Shown: positions 51,504-60,469, counted from the stretch's first letter. The stretch: 64,000 nt of DNA from an uncultured Acidimicrobiaceae bacterium (GCA_947259365.1 CAMYMC010000043.1:24539-88538), one strand, 5' to 3'. Made by a program: numbers and translations. Notes: generated by a model from the sequence alone, not told the origin.

Positions 51504-54077
51504 ATGGATGAGTGGCTGGCGATCATGGGTGTCGTGGTGGCCGTCGCCGTCGTGCTCGAAGTCCTCACCTTCTACGGCCCCTTTGCCAACGACTTCACGA
51601 AGGAGCGATACCGCAAGGTAGCGGGCGTTGACCATGCTGCACCGGTTCTGGAGCTCGTCCTCATCGGATTGCTCGCCCTGGCGATCCTCGTCATCGCCAA
51701 CTGGGTCTTCCCAGATCGCGCCCAGCGGGTACTCGAGGACGACCTCGGCATGCCGTGGTCGCTGGCTATCCCCGGGCTCATCGCGGTGATCGCCGGGCTC
51801 ACCGTCTTCAAGTGGTCGCCCGAGGAAGCAAAGGAACTGTTGCGCCACAGGGGGTCTTTCGATGATCTCCACCCCAAGACCCAGGCCGATCTGAAGGACC
51901 TGATCGAGAAGGAAGATGAAGACCAGAAGACCGAGCTCGTCAGGTTGGAGAGAAAGAACGGTGTCTTCTACCTCGGCGTCGGAACGATCATCTTCACCCT
52001 GGCCGCGCTGCTACTGGGGCTCGTCGTTCCCGGCCTGTGGTCGGACTTCACCGCGGCGCGCTCGGCCCGTGGCGCCCTGGGGGCTGCGGCTCCGGTCGTG
52101 CTCGAGCCGTTCTCCGAGGTCTACCGTCAGCTGGAGGGGTACTACGCCGCGTTTCGCGATTACGAGACGGAGCTACTCGACCTGGCGCTGGACCTCACCG
52201 CGGTGCTGGCTGTGGTCTTCGTCCTCACGTTCTACGTGCTCGGCACGATGGTCTACACGATCTACACGGTCGGGGCGCAGCGCTGGGCTCGCTCTGTTGC
52301 CTCGCTCGTGGTGTTCTTCCTGCTCCCCGCGCTCATCGCCGTCACGTACCTGAACCTCGTTGGGGCAAACCGGAGTGTCACCGACACGCTCGGTCGCGTC
52401 ACTGCCGAGATCGACATTGGCGACCTCAACAACGAGGAGGTCGCGTCCTTCCACGATCTCGAGGACAGACTCCGCAGCCATGTCGACCTCCCCGGGTTCT
52501 GGTCGCGACTCGCCACCAGCAGCGGAGGGTTTCTCCTGCTCGCCGGGGCGATCCTCGCGGTCTGGCAGAGCAAGAGGTCACCGGCCTCCTTCCTCAGATC
52601 GATCGTTCCCCGGAGCATCATCCGAAGCTACCGGAAGACGGCCACGGGGAGGTTGGAGCTGATGACGGAATTGCTCACTCCCCATCACGATGTCCCGGAT
52701 GACCGTCTGGCGAAGGCGATGCGGCACGCAGCGGTGGCCATCACGTCCGCAGACGGTCGAGTGCTCGATCACGAGAAGGCATATGCGATCAGCATCATCA
52801 CGGAGCTCTCGAGCCGCCCCTACGGGCTCACAGACTTCGAAGACGATTTGGAGAGCCTCCGCACTGAAGGCCTGGAGAGGGCGTTTGTCCGCGTCGCCGG
52901 TCGGCTCGATGACACGGGCAAAGAGCAGCTCGTCGTCCGATGTCTCCGCTTGGCGGCGGTCGATGGGGACATCGCCGATGCCGAGGTCAGCGAGATCGAA
53001 CGCGCCTCGATGGCGCTCGGGATGTCGCCGGCTCATTTCCGCAGCATCGTGACTGCTCAGAGGGAGCGGTCCGATTCCTCCGTGGTGCAACACGACCTGA
53101 ACGCGATGAAGGCGATCGTCTACCGCCGGTACGGCTCCCCTGACGTCTTGGAGCTCCGCCAGGCCGACACACCCGTCGTCGACGACGATGACGTGCTGGT
53201 GAAAGTCCATGCGGCATCGGTGAATCCGTACGACTGGCACTACGTGACCGGCCTGCCGTACGTTTCCCGCTTGGAGTTCGGGCTGGCAAAGCCGAAGATC
53301 CCCGGTCCGGGCGCCGACGTGGCGGGGCGGGTCGAAGCCGTCGGCCACAGCGTCAAGAGGTTCCGTTACGGCGACGAAGTCTTCGGCGAGACCGACGACG
53401 GCGGCACGTTCGCCGAATACGCAGTGCTACCCGAATCCGGACTCGTGACGAAGCCCGCGAACCTCACGTTCGAGCAGGCGGCGGCGGTGCCGATGGCCTC
53501 TCTCACAGCCCTTCAGGGCTTGCGGAAGGGGCGCATCCGGGAGGGCCAGCAGGTGCTGGTCAACGGCGCGTCGGGCGGTGTCGGCACGTTCGCTGTGCAA
53601 CTCGCCTCGTGGTTTGGCGCACAGGTGACGGGAGTGTGCAGCACAAAGAACACGGACTTGGTGCGATCACTCGGCGCAGCCCACGTCGTCGACTACACAC
53701 GTGACGACTTCACTCGAGGCGACCGTCGCTACGACTTGATCCTCGATCTCGTGGGAAACCACCGGCCGTCGCGGTGCCGCCGGGTGCTGAACCGCGACGG
53801 CGTGTACGTCGCGTCTTTCGGCCGGCCCGATCGCGTCTGGTTCGGACCGATGACCCGGCTCATCGGGCTCTTCGCACTGGCGCCGTTCGTGAGCCAGAAG
53901 CTCACCGTCTTCCGACAGCGGGTCAATGTCGAAGATCTCGATCTCGTCCGCGAGCTCATCGAAGCGGGGAAGGTCACCCCGGTCATCGACAGGAGCTACC
54001 CGCTGAGCGAGGTCCCCGACGCAATCCGCTACCTCGGTGGAGGCCACGCCCGCGGCAAGGTCGTCATCACCGTGTGA
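51504..54077 (+). CDS. Membrane protein with TerB-like domain fused to a quinone-reductase-type dehydrogenase
   Basis: An 857-residue open frame with two unlike halves. Residues 1-380 contain about six transmembrane helices and charged loops. Residues about 400-530 form a helical TerB-like domain (LAKAMRHAAVAITSADGRVL, RCLRLAAVDGDIADAEVSEI). From residue 535 (ATG at 53106) begins a complete zinc-free MDR oxidoreductase: MKAIVYRRYGSPDVLEL, GADVAGRVEAVGHSVKRF and the NADPH loop VNGASGGVGTFAVQLASWF. No stop separates them and no ribosome site precedes 53106. It is either a true fusion or a recent stop-codon loss. The first ATG has GGAGGG upstream. The MDR part should reduce quinones or enones with NADPH. 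Confidence 0.75.
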   Translation: MDEWLAIMGVVVAVAVVLEVLTFYGPFANDFTKERYRKVAGVDHAAPVLELVLIGLLALAILVIANWVFPDRAQRVLEDDLGMPWSLAIPGLIAVIAGLTVFKWSPEEAKELLRHRGSFDDLHPKTQADLKDLIEKEDEDQKTELVRLERKNGVFYLGVGTIIFTLAALLLGLVVPGLWSDFTAARSARGALGAAAPVVLEPFSEVYRQLEGYYAAFRDYETELLDLALDLTAVLAVVFVLTFYVLGTMVYTIYTVGAQRWARSVASLVVFFLLPALIAVTYLNLVGANRSVTDTLGRVTAEIDIGDLNNEEVASFHDLEDRLRSHVDLPGFWSRLATSSGGFLLLAGAILAVWQSKRSPASFLRSIVPRSIIRSYRKTATGRLELMTELLTPHHDVPDDRLAKAMRHAAVAITSADGRVLDHEKAYAISIITELSSRPYGLTDFEDDLESLRTEGLERAFVRVAGRLDDTGKEQLVVRCLRLAAVDGDIADAEVSEIERASMALGMSPAHFRSIVTAQRERSDSSVVQHDLNAMKAIVYRRYGSPDVLELRQADTPVVDDDDVLVKVHAASVNPYDWHYVTGLPYVSRLEFGLAKPKIPGPGADVAGRVEAVGHSVKRFRYGDEVFGETDDGGTFAEYAVLPESGLVTKPANLTFEQAAAVPMASLTALQGLRKGRIREGQQVLVNGASGGVGTFAVQLASWFGAQVTGVCSTKNTDLVRSLGAAHVVDYTRDDFTRGDRRYDLILDLVGNHRPSRCRRVLNRDGVYVASFGRPDRVWFGPMTRLIGLFALAPFVSQKLTVFRQRVNVEDLDLVRELIEAGKVTPVIDRSYPLSEVPDAIRYLGGGHARGKVVITV

Positions 54078-54213
54078 TGCGCCGGGGCGGCGGGCGCCCT
54101 TCCAGGACTGCATCGCCGCAATGAGGTCGCGTCCGAGCCCGTGGCGGTCGGCGCCCAGCCGGTCGAGCACGAGCTGGGTCGCGGCGCAACCCGCGGCATG
54201 GTTGACTCCCCTC

Positions 54214-54440
54214 ATGAACACCGACCGCATCGCAGAGATGTTCGGCCTCGACGGGAAGACGGCGCTGGTCACCGGTGGGAGCCGCGGCATCGGGGCGATG
54301 ATCGCCGCGGCGCTGGTCGACGCCGGCGCCACCGTCTACATCTCGTCACGCAACGCGGACGCCTGCGTCGCCGCCGCCGAGGAGCTGGCCGAGCGCGGGC
54401 GGTGCGACGGCTTCGGCGGCGACGTATCGACTCCCGAGGG
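54214..54440 (+). pseudogene. 5' part of a split short-chain dehydrogenase gene
   Basis: Encodes the NAD(P)-binding start of an SDR: FGLDGKTALVTGGSRGIGAM with the GxxxGxG loop, then AGATVYISSRNADACVAAAE and GFGGDVSTPEG, where similarity stops at 54440. The missing part resumes at 58348 in the correct frame: DVSTPEG joins CGSLAAEVRERTSALDILVN. The gene was therefore interrupted by the intervening 3.9 kb. A truncated peptide may be made but lacks the catalytic residues. Confidence 0.85.
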
Positions 54441-54562
54441 GGAGGGTCGTTTGTTGAAGGTCAACGAGGCCCGTGAACGCCAACCTCGCGGCGGACGTCA
54501 GTAGCCGGCTTGTCCCTCTGCCCATAAGGTGCGGGAGAGATACGGCCCTTGAGGTAACCAGG

Positions 54563-54788
54563 GTGGCCAAGAGTGAAGAGGTCCTGAGGGTCGAGGGGAC
54601 CGTGGTTGAGACCCTTCCCAATGCCGGTTTCCGGGTCAGGCTTGATGATGGGGGTGAGGTGATCGCCCGAGCAGCCGGCAAGATGCGAAGGGGCCGAGGG
54701 ATCCGAATCATTCCTGGCGATCGTGTTAGATCTCGAGCTCTCCATCTACGACTCGACCAAAGGCCGGATCGTGTGGAGACACAAGTAG
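54563..54788 (+). pseudogene. infA: Frameshifted translation initiation factor IF-1 copy
   Basis: The GTG at 54563 opens [20 protein letters not shown], then [20 protein letters not shown] and IRIIPGDRV, a good IF-1 start and OB-fold core. At 54725-54728 one extra base shifts the frame; the correct ending [19 protein letters not shown] and TAG (54786-54788) follow in the next frame. Total length without the extra base is 74 residues, normal for IF-1. It lies outside any ribosomal-protein operon and inside the insertion, so it is probably a second, decayed or newly damaged copy. A programmed shift is possible but unsupported. Confidence 0.75.
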
Positions 54789-54817
54789 CGGCCAACCGGT
54801 TTGGACCCAACCCGTTC

Positions 54818-55051
54818 CTAGAGACGAACCACGGGGCAGGTCAGGGTGCGGGTCACGCCCTCTATGGCCTGGATCCTGGTGAGGACCAGCTTGCCTAGAG
54901 AATCAACGTCATCGGCTCCAACGCGAGCAATCGCGTCGTAGGGGCCGGCAACAACGACGGCGGCGACAACGCCGGGGATCTTGCCCACCTCTGCGGCGAC
55001 CTGTGGCGGTTTCCCGATCTCGGTTTGGATGAGTACGTAGGCTTCGATCAC
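54818..55051 (-). CDS. Stand-alone Lrp/AsnC effector-binding (RAM) domain protein
   Basis: A 77-residue alpha-beta protein: [40 protein letters not shown] and [20 protein letters not shown] match the C-terminal ligand-binding domain of Lrp/AsnC regulators, with no DNA-binding part. Such stand-alone RAM proteins may bind amino acids or heterodimerise with full regulators. The GTG start has an excellent ribosome site, GAGGAGGAGAG. Confidence 0.82.
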   Translation of the reverse strand: MIEAYVLIQTEIGKPPQVAAEVGKIPGVVAAVVVAGPYDAIARVGADDVDSLGKLVLTRIQAIEGVTRTLTCPVVRL

Positions 55052-55138
55052 CTCTCCTCCTCAACGCCGTCGCCGGGACTCAACGGTACTCCCGGCTACC
55101 GACGGGCGGACTGTCTTGAACGCTTGACATAGTGCTCG

Positions 55139-55252
55139 ATGATGGACAGGGATCGAGACGAGTTCGACGATTGGACCGTGGACGAGCTGCTTGAGCGGCT
55201 CCAAGAACTTGGCTCGGCAAATGGACTGGGTTGGTTTGGGACACGACCGTGA
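55139..55252 (+). CDS. Possible 37-residue small protein
   Basis: The ATG at 55139 (or 55142) opens an acidic small frame, RDEFDDWTVDELLERLQELG, ending FGTRP at a TGA. A TTGACA hexamer lies at about 55124. There is no clear ribosome site and no recognised family. It could be a real small protein or chance. Confidence 0.25.
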   Translation: MMDRDRDEFDDWTVDELLERLQELGSANGLGWFGTRP

Positions 55253-55328
55253 ATGAAGCGAAGAAGATCTAGCCGAGAGGGACCGACTGCCACGTGACAT
55301 GGAACGGGAAGAAGAATGACCTGTCCCA

Positions 55329-55354
55329 GGGGCGTCGATCGCGATTGACGCCCC
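55329..55354 (+). terminator. GC-rich hairpin, possible terminator
   Basis: GGGGCGTC pairs with GACGCCCC around ten bases, between the small frame and the charged-repeat gene. It could end upstream transcription; there is no U-tract. The rest of the 55253-55425 gap shows nothing else. Confidence 0.4.
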
Positions 55355-55425
55355 GAGCGGGGTCCATCACCGCGTTATCGTCTTTCGGGTGATGAGACGT
55401 AGCTACTTGAGCCCTGGAGCGTGAC

Positions 55426-55620
55426 ATGGAGACTGATCGAGAGAGGGCAGAGCGCCACGAGCGGGAACGCAAGGAGGAACACGAGCGCCACGAGCGAGAA
55501 CGCAAGGAGGCCCGCCAGCGGGCCGCCCGGGAGCGCAAGGAGGAACACGAGCGCCACGCCCGGGAGCGCAAGGAGGAACACAAGCGGCGCGCCCGAGAGC
55601 GAAGAGAGCGGAAAGAGTGA
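55426..55620 (+). CDS. Small highly charged Glu/Arg repeat protein
   Basis: A 64-residue protein made almost only of Glu, Arg, Lys, His and Ala. It is built from 11-residue units close to ERHERERKEEH, coded by near-identical 33-bp DNA repeats. It should form one long charged helix or coiled coil. A GGAG lies about ten bases before the ATG. No family is recognised; the repeated DNA means length may vary between strains. It lies 9 bases from the end of the convergent acyltransferase gene. Confidence 0.45.
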   Translation: METDRERAERHERERKEEHERHERERKEARQRAARERKEEHERHARERKEEHKRRARERRERKE

Positions 55621-55628
55621 TGTGCTCA

Positions 55629-56255
55629 TCAGTCGATTTGGGGTGGACTGGCCCGGTTCGGATGCTTGGCGGTGACTCCGGTGTAGAACTCGCGGACTTG
55701 CTCCATGTCGGCTTGTATGTTCCCGCTCGGTCTTAGCACCGGTCCGAGTCCGCCCACCTTCCTGCGGTAGTCGATATAGCCGAGTGAGATCGGCACGTCG
55801 GCCTCGAACGCGATGTGGTAGAAGCCCGTCTTCCACGATGGAGTCCACTCACGGGTTCCTTCTGGCGGCACCGCTAGGACCAGCTCATCCGCGGCCGCGA
55901 ACTGGGCCGCGACGTGTTCGACCACGTTGTGGGCGCTCCGTCGGTCGATGGGTATACCTCCCAGCCATTTCATTACTGGGCCGAATGGCCGCCGAAACAG
56001 GGTGTGTTTGCCCATCCAGTAGAGCTTGAGCGGGTACATGAAGGCCATGGCGAGCATCAGCACCAGGTCCCAGTTGCTGGTGTGCGGCGCTGCGATCAAC
56101 ACGTACTTCGGGCTGGGGGGTGGCTGCCCCTCAAGCCTCCAACCGAACGCCCTCAGCAGAGCACTCGAGAGCCATCGGAGAACGGATCGCACCACCGGAG
56201 TGTCAAAGATCGTGGTCGCAGCCAAGGAGGCAGTATCGAACGGGTCAGATGCCAT
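55629..56255 (-). CDS. PlsC-like glycerolipid acyltransferase
   Basis: A 208-residue acyltransferase. Motif I is APHTSNWDLVLML (the HxxxxD catalytic pair) and the acyl-acceptor motif is AVPPEGTREWTPSWKTGFYH. The N-terminus is amphipathic and probably membrane-associated. It should esterify a lysophospholipid or a related acceptor from acyl-CoA or acyl-ACP. Its ATG overlaps the TGA of the upstream small gene. GC is lower than in genes outside the insertion. Confidence 0.85.
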   Translation of the reverse strand: MASDPFDTASLAATTIFDTPVVRSVLRWLSSALLRAFGWRLEGQPPPSPKYVLIAAPHTSNWDLVLMLAMAFMYPLKLYWMGKHTLFRRPFGPVMKWLGGIPIDRRSAHNVVEHVAAQFAAADELVLAVPPEGTREWTPSWKTGFYHIAFEADVPISLGYIDYRRKVGGLGPVLRPSGNIQADMEQVREFYTGVTAKHPNRASPPQID

Positions 56256-56560
56256 CAGGCATCGGTGGCGAAGGCACGTCCGATCGTATGCAGGAGCAAC
56301 TCGGTGTCCACGTCAGAGGATGAGGACTCGAGAGCCCCGAGGATCCAATCGGCAAGAACGCACAGTGACTCGTACATCTCCGCTGGGACGATGTCGACGC
56401 GCCTGCCCCCGTGGACCCTCCGGTCGACGGACCTGATCAGGTTCCGCCAATCGGACCAATCCGGGTCGTCCTCAGCGGCGATCCGGTGCCACGTGGTCAC
56501 CATGGCAATCGCCAGACGCTGGGTATGGGTCAGTGTCTCGTCGTGGTTTCCTTCGGTCAC
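56255..56560 (-). CDS. Hypothetical 101-residue protein
   Basis: A small helical acidic protein (AIAMVTTWHRIAAEDDPDWS, ESLCVLADWILGALESSSSD). I recognise no family. Its stop overlaps the acyltransferase start by one base (TGATG), so the two are translationally coupled and likely work together. Confidence 0.6.
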   Translation of the reverse strand: MTEGNHDETLTHTQRLAIAMVTTWHRIAAEDDPDWSDWRNLIRSVDRRVHGGRRVDIVPAEMYESLCVLADWILGALESSSSDVDTELLLHTIGRAFATDA

Positions 56561-56906
56561 GGTCCCAAGCTACCGGCTAGCGCCGCGACCTGTGAAACGC
56601 ACTCGGACCGCAAGCCGTGAGAGGATCTCGAGACGACTCACGGGACCCTCACCCGCCCTGCACGGTTCTCGAACCCGGCCACGACTCACACCACATCCGC
56701 CCGGGAACTGCAGAGAACATTGATCGTGGCGTGAATCGAGACTGATCCTGCCGCTGATGCCAATGCGCTCCGATGGCGAAGCCGGGCCCGGCGTCGTGTC
56801 GTCGCAGCGACGATCGGCAGTGGCAGACGATCCTCGTTGGTCGGCTCAGCGCAGGTGAATGGCTTGCCGGTTCGCCGTCCGGCCACGAGCACCGAAGGCC
56901 ACGACT
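56561..56906. other. Gene-poor stretch of about 350 bp within the insertion
   Basis: No ORF with coding character, RNA gene, transposase remnant or strong repeat was seen. It probably holds the promoter of the small gene/acyltransferase pair, but no -35/-10 pair stands out. Confidence 0.5.
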
Positions 56907-58049
56907 TCAGTCTGGCTTCACCATGTCGCCGTCGAAGACGAGCGCGGCGACTGACCGGAGGTCGCGCGCCACCCGAGACCTCGGGTGCAACGAGACGACC
57001 GGGTCTCCCTCGTTCACGGACCGGGGAACGAGCTTGTCCGAGGACACCGCGGCCATCACATCGAGCCCGAGGGACCGCTCGAGCTCGTCCACATCGAGCC
57101 GGGCCTTCGAGTTTGCCCGGTTCAGGATCAGCTTGATCTTCTCGAACGGGAACTTGATGAGCCGGAGCGTGTCGAGCGCCAGCTTGGCGTTCTTGACGCT
57201 CTGAAGGTCCATGTCGACCACGAGAAGCACCGTATCGGAGCGCTCCAGGATGGACAGCACCGGCTCGTCGAGGAAGGGCGCCGTGTCGATCACGACGTAG
57301 TCGAACATGCTCTTCAGCATGCCGATGGTCTTCACCACCACCTGGGTTGACACCTCGTCCGCCATTGAAGGCTCCAACGGAGCGGAGAGCACGCGCAAGC
57401 CGGAGGCGTGGCGCGCCAGCAGGCTGTCCATCAGCTGCTCGTCCAGCTTGTCGATGTCACGTGCGATGTCGACGATGGTGTGTTTCGGGTCGACTTGGAG
57501 CGATATGCAGACGTCGCCGAACTGGAGGTCGGCGTCGAGGACGACCGTGCGCTCCGGTTCACCCCAGTTCGCAAGTATGAGCGCGACGTTGACAGCCGTC
57601 ATCGTCTTCCCGGCACCGCCCTTGGGCGACATGATTGTGACGACCTTGCCGATCCTGAAACGCCGGATCGCATCCCCATCCTGCGGCCCCTGCCCCTGGA
57701 CGACCATGCCGAGGGCCTCTTCCATCTTGGTCATGGTCAGCGGTGCCTCGACCACATCCTTGATGCCCGTTCGCAACGCAGCGCGCAGGATGTCGGTCGT
57801 GACCACCTCTGCGACGAGCACAACCGGAAGGTTCGGCAGGACGTCCAAGAGCAGCCCGCTCTCTGCCACCCCAGTCTCATGTGCGTAGCTGGGACCCACG
57901 ATGACGAGATCGATGGCCTCCTCGACGAGGCGGCGCTGCGCGTCGCTGATATTACGTGCGGTGTGGACCTTGTTGCCCTCGAGCAGGTCTCGCGCGCCGT
58001 CGACGAACCCATCGTCGCTCTCGACGACAAGTACCGAATACGTCACCAT
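56907..58049 (-). CDS. CpaE/TadZ-like ATPase with degenerate receiver domain
   Basis: A 380-residue protein. Residues 1-120 resemble a response-regulator receiver, but the phospho-acceptor position reads IDLVIVGPS, so Asp is lost, as is usual in CpaE. Residues 130-380 are a MinD/ParA-type ATPase: deviant Walker A IMSPKGGAGKTMTAV (about 140), VVLDADLQFGDVCISLQVDP, and FDYVVIDTAPFLDE. CpaE/TadZ proteins localise Tad/Flp pilus machinery at the pole. No other tad/cpa gene is in the window, so it is a lone copy inside the insertion. The start is uncertain (ATG 58049 or GTG 58073). The 58050-58342 stretch upstream shows no gene. Confidence 0.82.
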   Translation of the reverse strand: MVTYSVLVVESDDGFVDGARDLLEGNKVHTARNISDAQRRLVEEAIDLVIVGPSYAHETGVAESGLLLDVLPNLPVVLVAEVVTTDILRAALRTGIKDVVEAPLTMTKMEEALGMVVQGQGPQDGDAIRRFRIGKVVTIMSPKGGAGKTMTAVNVALILANWGEPERTVVLDADLQFGDVCISLQVDPKHTIVDIARDIDKLDEQLMDSLLARHASGLRVLSAPLEPSMADEVSTQVVVKTIGMLKSMFDYVVIDTAPFLDEPVLSILERSDTVLLVVDMDLQSVKNAKLALDTLRLIKFPFEKIKLILNRANSKARLDVDELERSLGLDVMAAVSSDKLVPRSVNEGDPVVSLHPRSRVARDLRSVAALVFDGDMVKPD

Positions 58050-58347
58050 GCCGACTGCCAAAGGTTCCCCCACGTGTGAACCGGCTCCTCAATGGATCGA
58101 GGAGGTCGACGAGGCTCTCGACGAGAAGAACCGTGTCTCGACAGGAGCATATAGCCGCGACGGTACCAGCGGGGAAATCCCGTCTGCGGTCTCGTCGGGC
58201 CTCGACATCCGCAGTGAGAACGATCGGCACGGGCCAACACTTGCCCGGACACCTGACAAGCCGCACATCACCGGCACTCTGCGCTACCCGATCTCGACGC
58301 TTATCTCGAACCTCAACGCGGTGAGGTTTGAATAGAGGGGCTGAGGG

Positions 58348-58909
58348 ATGTGGCTCGCTGGCGGCGGAGGTCCGTGAGCGCACGTCCGCGCTCGACATCC
58401 TCGTCAACAACGCCGGCGCCACGTGGGGTGCCCCCCTCGAGGAACACCCGGTGGCGGGCTGGGACAAGGTCATGGACACCAACGTGCGGGGAACGTTCCT
58501 CCTCACGAGGGAGCTGCTGCCCCTGCTGGCCGAGCGGGCAGCCCCGGACGACCCGGCGCGGGTCATCAACATCGGGTCGGTCGACGGCTTGGTCTCCCCG
58601 GTGATGGAGAGCTACGCCTACAGCGCCTCCAAGGCTGCCGTGCACATGCTCACCCGGCATCTCGCCCGCTACCTCGCCGACCGTCACATCACCGTCAATG
58701 CCATCGCCCCGGGGCTGTTCCCGTCGAAGATGACCGCTTTCATGACCGAGAACCCCGACGTCATGGCGATGGTGCTCGACCGCATCCCGCTGCGGCGAGC
58801 GGGAACGCCCGACGACGTCGGCGGCACCGCCGTCTGGCTCGCCTCCCACGCCGGTGCCTATCTCACCGGCGCCGTCATTCCCGTCTCCGGCGGCCTCGCC
58901 ACACTGTGA
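58348..58909 (+). pseudogene. 3' part of the split short-chain dehydrogenase gene
   Basis: Continues the SDR cut at 54440. It carries LDILVNNAGATWGAPLEEHP (NNAG motif), VINIGSVDGLVSPVMESYAY with SxxxYxxxK catalysis in YAYSASKAAVHML, and VNAIAPGLFPSKMTAFMTEN. The C-terminus, TLTGAVIPVSGGL-like, is intact. The combined protein would be about 260 residues and resembles the RhlG-type SDR group. On its own this half lacks the NAD(P)-binding glycine motif. A TTG at 58328 could open the frame, but a functional product is unlikely. Confidence 0.85.
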
Positions 58910-59011
58910 TCGCGGTGCGCCGAGAGGTCGTGACGAAGCCGGGCCGGTGACGCCCAGCGCCCGCTCGACGTCGACGACTCATATGCTGTCGCCCATGGAC
59001 TCGGACGCGAC

Positions 59012-59467
59012 ATGAGTCGGCTGCGAGGCGTGCTCGCGCTCGTCGCGCTCGTCGTCATCATCTTGGGAGCGATCGTCGTGACCCGCCGGGGCGAGACGTG
59101 CGCCCCGCAGGACCTCCTGCGCGTCGAGGGCCCAGCCGAGCTCGCGGCGACCGCGGACGGAGTGAGCGTCATCGTCTCGTCGGACGAAGGGTTCACCGTG
59201 GGGGCCCTCATGTGGGTCCTCCGCATCGGCGACACCGAGTTCGCCCTGAGCCGCTATCCCGACTTCTCCACGAACCGGATCGAATTCCCGATCCCCACAG
59301 TCGCCCTGCCCCGGCTGCACGACGGCGACGGCATCGGCATCCGGTACGGCAACCCGACCCCACGAGCCGGGTCGGGCTTGGACGCCTGGTCCCCGGTGGG
59401 AGGGGACATCGACCGTACAGAGGGGTTTGCCGCCCTCCGGGTCCTCGACGACTGTGACACGGGTTGA
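59012..59467 (+). CDS. Hypothetical membrane-anchored protein
   Basis: A 151-residue protein with one N-terminal hydrophobic helix (GVLALVALVVIILGAIVV) and an extracytoplasmic domain of about 120 residues rich in beta-strand patterns (AATADGVSVIVSSDEGFTVG, FALSRYPDFSTNRIEFPIPT). No family is recognised. It converges on the metallo-hydrolase gene. Confidence 0.6.
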   Translation: MSRLRGVLALVALVVIILGAIVVTRRGETCAPQDLLRVEGPAELAATADGVSVIVSSDEGFTVGALMWVLRIGDTEFALSRYPDFSTNRIEFPIPTVALPRLHDGDGIGIRYGNPTPRAGSGLDAWSPVGGDIDRTEGFAALRVLDDCDTG

Positions 59468-59485
59468 GGCTGGGCGAAGCGGGCT

Positions 59486-60469
59486 CTAGAGGTCTCCGCC
59501 GCCGCTTGCGACCTCGTCTGCGAAGAACCGCAGCGTCGTTCCCACGTTGCTTGCGATGAACGCATCCGGCAGCGCTGCGGCGACGGTGTGGACCGCTTTC
59601 CACCCGGTGCAGTGTCCGGGCACGACGATGTCCGGGGCGATCATGACGAGCTCGTCGACGGTGCGCTGCCGGATCGGCTCGAAGAGCCCACCGGTGAGGT
59701 GGAGACCTCCGACGAGGCCGTGGACGTGTTCGACGCCGGTCATGCGCCTGGCGTGACGGAGGACGTTGATGACCCCCGAGTGGCTGCAGCTCGACAGCAC
59801 GACGAGGCCCTTGCCGCGCACGTTGACGACCACGGCCTGGTCGTCCCAGATCCACGTGTCGGGCTCCCACCCCGTGTGGCTGCGGGCGAATTGCAGCGGA
59901 AAGCCCTTCTCGAACTCGGTGACCCGATCGACCTGGCCCGTCACCAGCACCGCCCCGTCGAGCAGGAGCGTGGGGCCCGCGTCCTCGACGACCTGCCAGC
60001 CCTCGCGATCGAGGTCCTGGTGGCTAGGCGGAGGCATCCGGATCTCTTCGCCGTTGGGGAACACGACCTTGCGCTCTCTCCAGGCGTCGGGGTGGAGGAC
60101 GAGAGGCATACCCCGGCGCATGCGGCCGTAGAGGCCCTCGAGCCCGCCGTGGTGATCGGCGTGCCCGTGGGAGAGGATGACACTGCGGAACTCCTTGGGC
60201 TCGATGCCGAGCACGTCGAGGTTGTGCACGGTGGCGTCCCGGGTCAGCCCGGCGTCGTAGAGGAACCTCTCGCGCCCGCCGTCCCGGTGCACGGTCAGCG
60301 CAAGCGAGTAGCCGTGCTCGGCACGCAGTTGCTCACCCTCGGACCAGTCCCACTCCCAGGCGGGCCGGCGAGCGACGTCGGTGGCGGTGGCGAGGATGTC
60401 GATGGCGTTGTCCATCACGATCGTCACCTCGACACCGTCGACGGGTCGAAGGTCGACGTTGTCGCTCAT
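59486..60469 (-). CDS. Metallo-beta-lactamase-fold hydrolase
   Basis: A 327-residue MBL-fold protein. The metal-binding motif is ILSHGHADHHGGLEGLYGR (HxHxDH, about residue 102), with further ligands in VVLSSCSHSGVINVLRHAR and HVHGLVGGLHLTGG and the terminal VPGHCTGWKAVH. This matches the family that includes the archaeal methanopterin-related 7,8-dihydropterin-6-methyl synthase-like enzymes. The substrate is unknown. Confidence 0.85.
   Translation of the reverse strand: MSDNVDLRPVDGVEVTIVMDNAIDILATATDVARRPAWEWDWSEGEQLRAEHGYSLALTVHRDGGRERFLYDAGLTRDATVHNLDVLGIEPKEFRSVILSHGHADHHGGLEGLYGRMRRGMPLVLHPDAWRERKVVFPNGEEIRMPPPSHQDLDREGWQVVEDAGPTLLLDGAVLVTGQVDRVTEFEKGFPLQFARSHTGWEPDTWIWDDQAVVVNVRGKGLVVLSSCSHSGVINVLRHARRMTGVEHVHGLVGGLHLTGGLFEPIRQRTVDELVMIAPDIVVPGHCTGWKAVHTVAAALPDAFIASNVGTTLRFFADEVASGGGDL

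Larger units (their letters stand above)
54441..58347. mobile_element. 3.9-kb insertion splitting an SDR gene, flanked by GAGGG repeats
   Basis: The two halves of the SDR gene join perfectly if 54441-58347 is removed. GAGGG at 54436-54440 recurs at 58343-58347, consistent with a 5-bp target duplication. The insert has visibly lower GC than the flanks. It holds a frameshifted infA copy, an Lrp-like domain gene, a charged repeat gene, an acyltransferase, a hypothetical gene and a CpaE-like ATPase. I found no transposase, integrase or clear terminal inverted repeats, so the element type is unknown; a mis-assembly is also possible. Confidence 0.6.

Noticed and set aside
54441..58347. Insertion as a classical IS element or integron cassette
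   Set aside because: No transposase, no integrase, no clear terminal inverted repeats and no attC-like site were found; only the flanking GAGGG repeats support an insertion.
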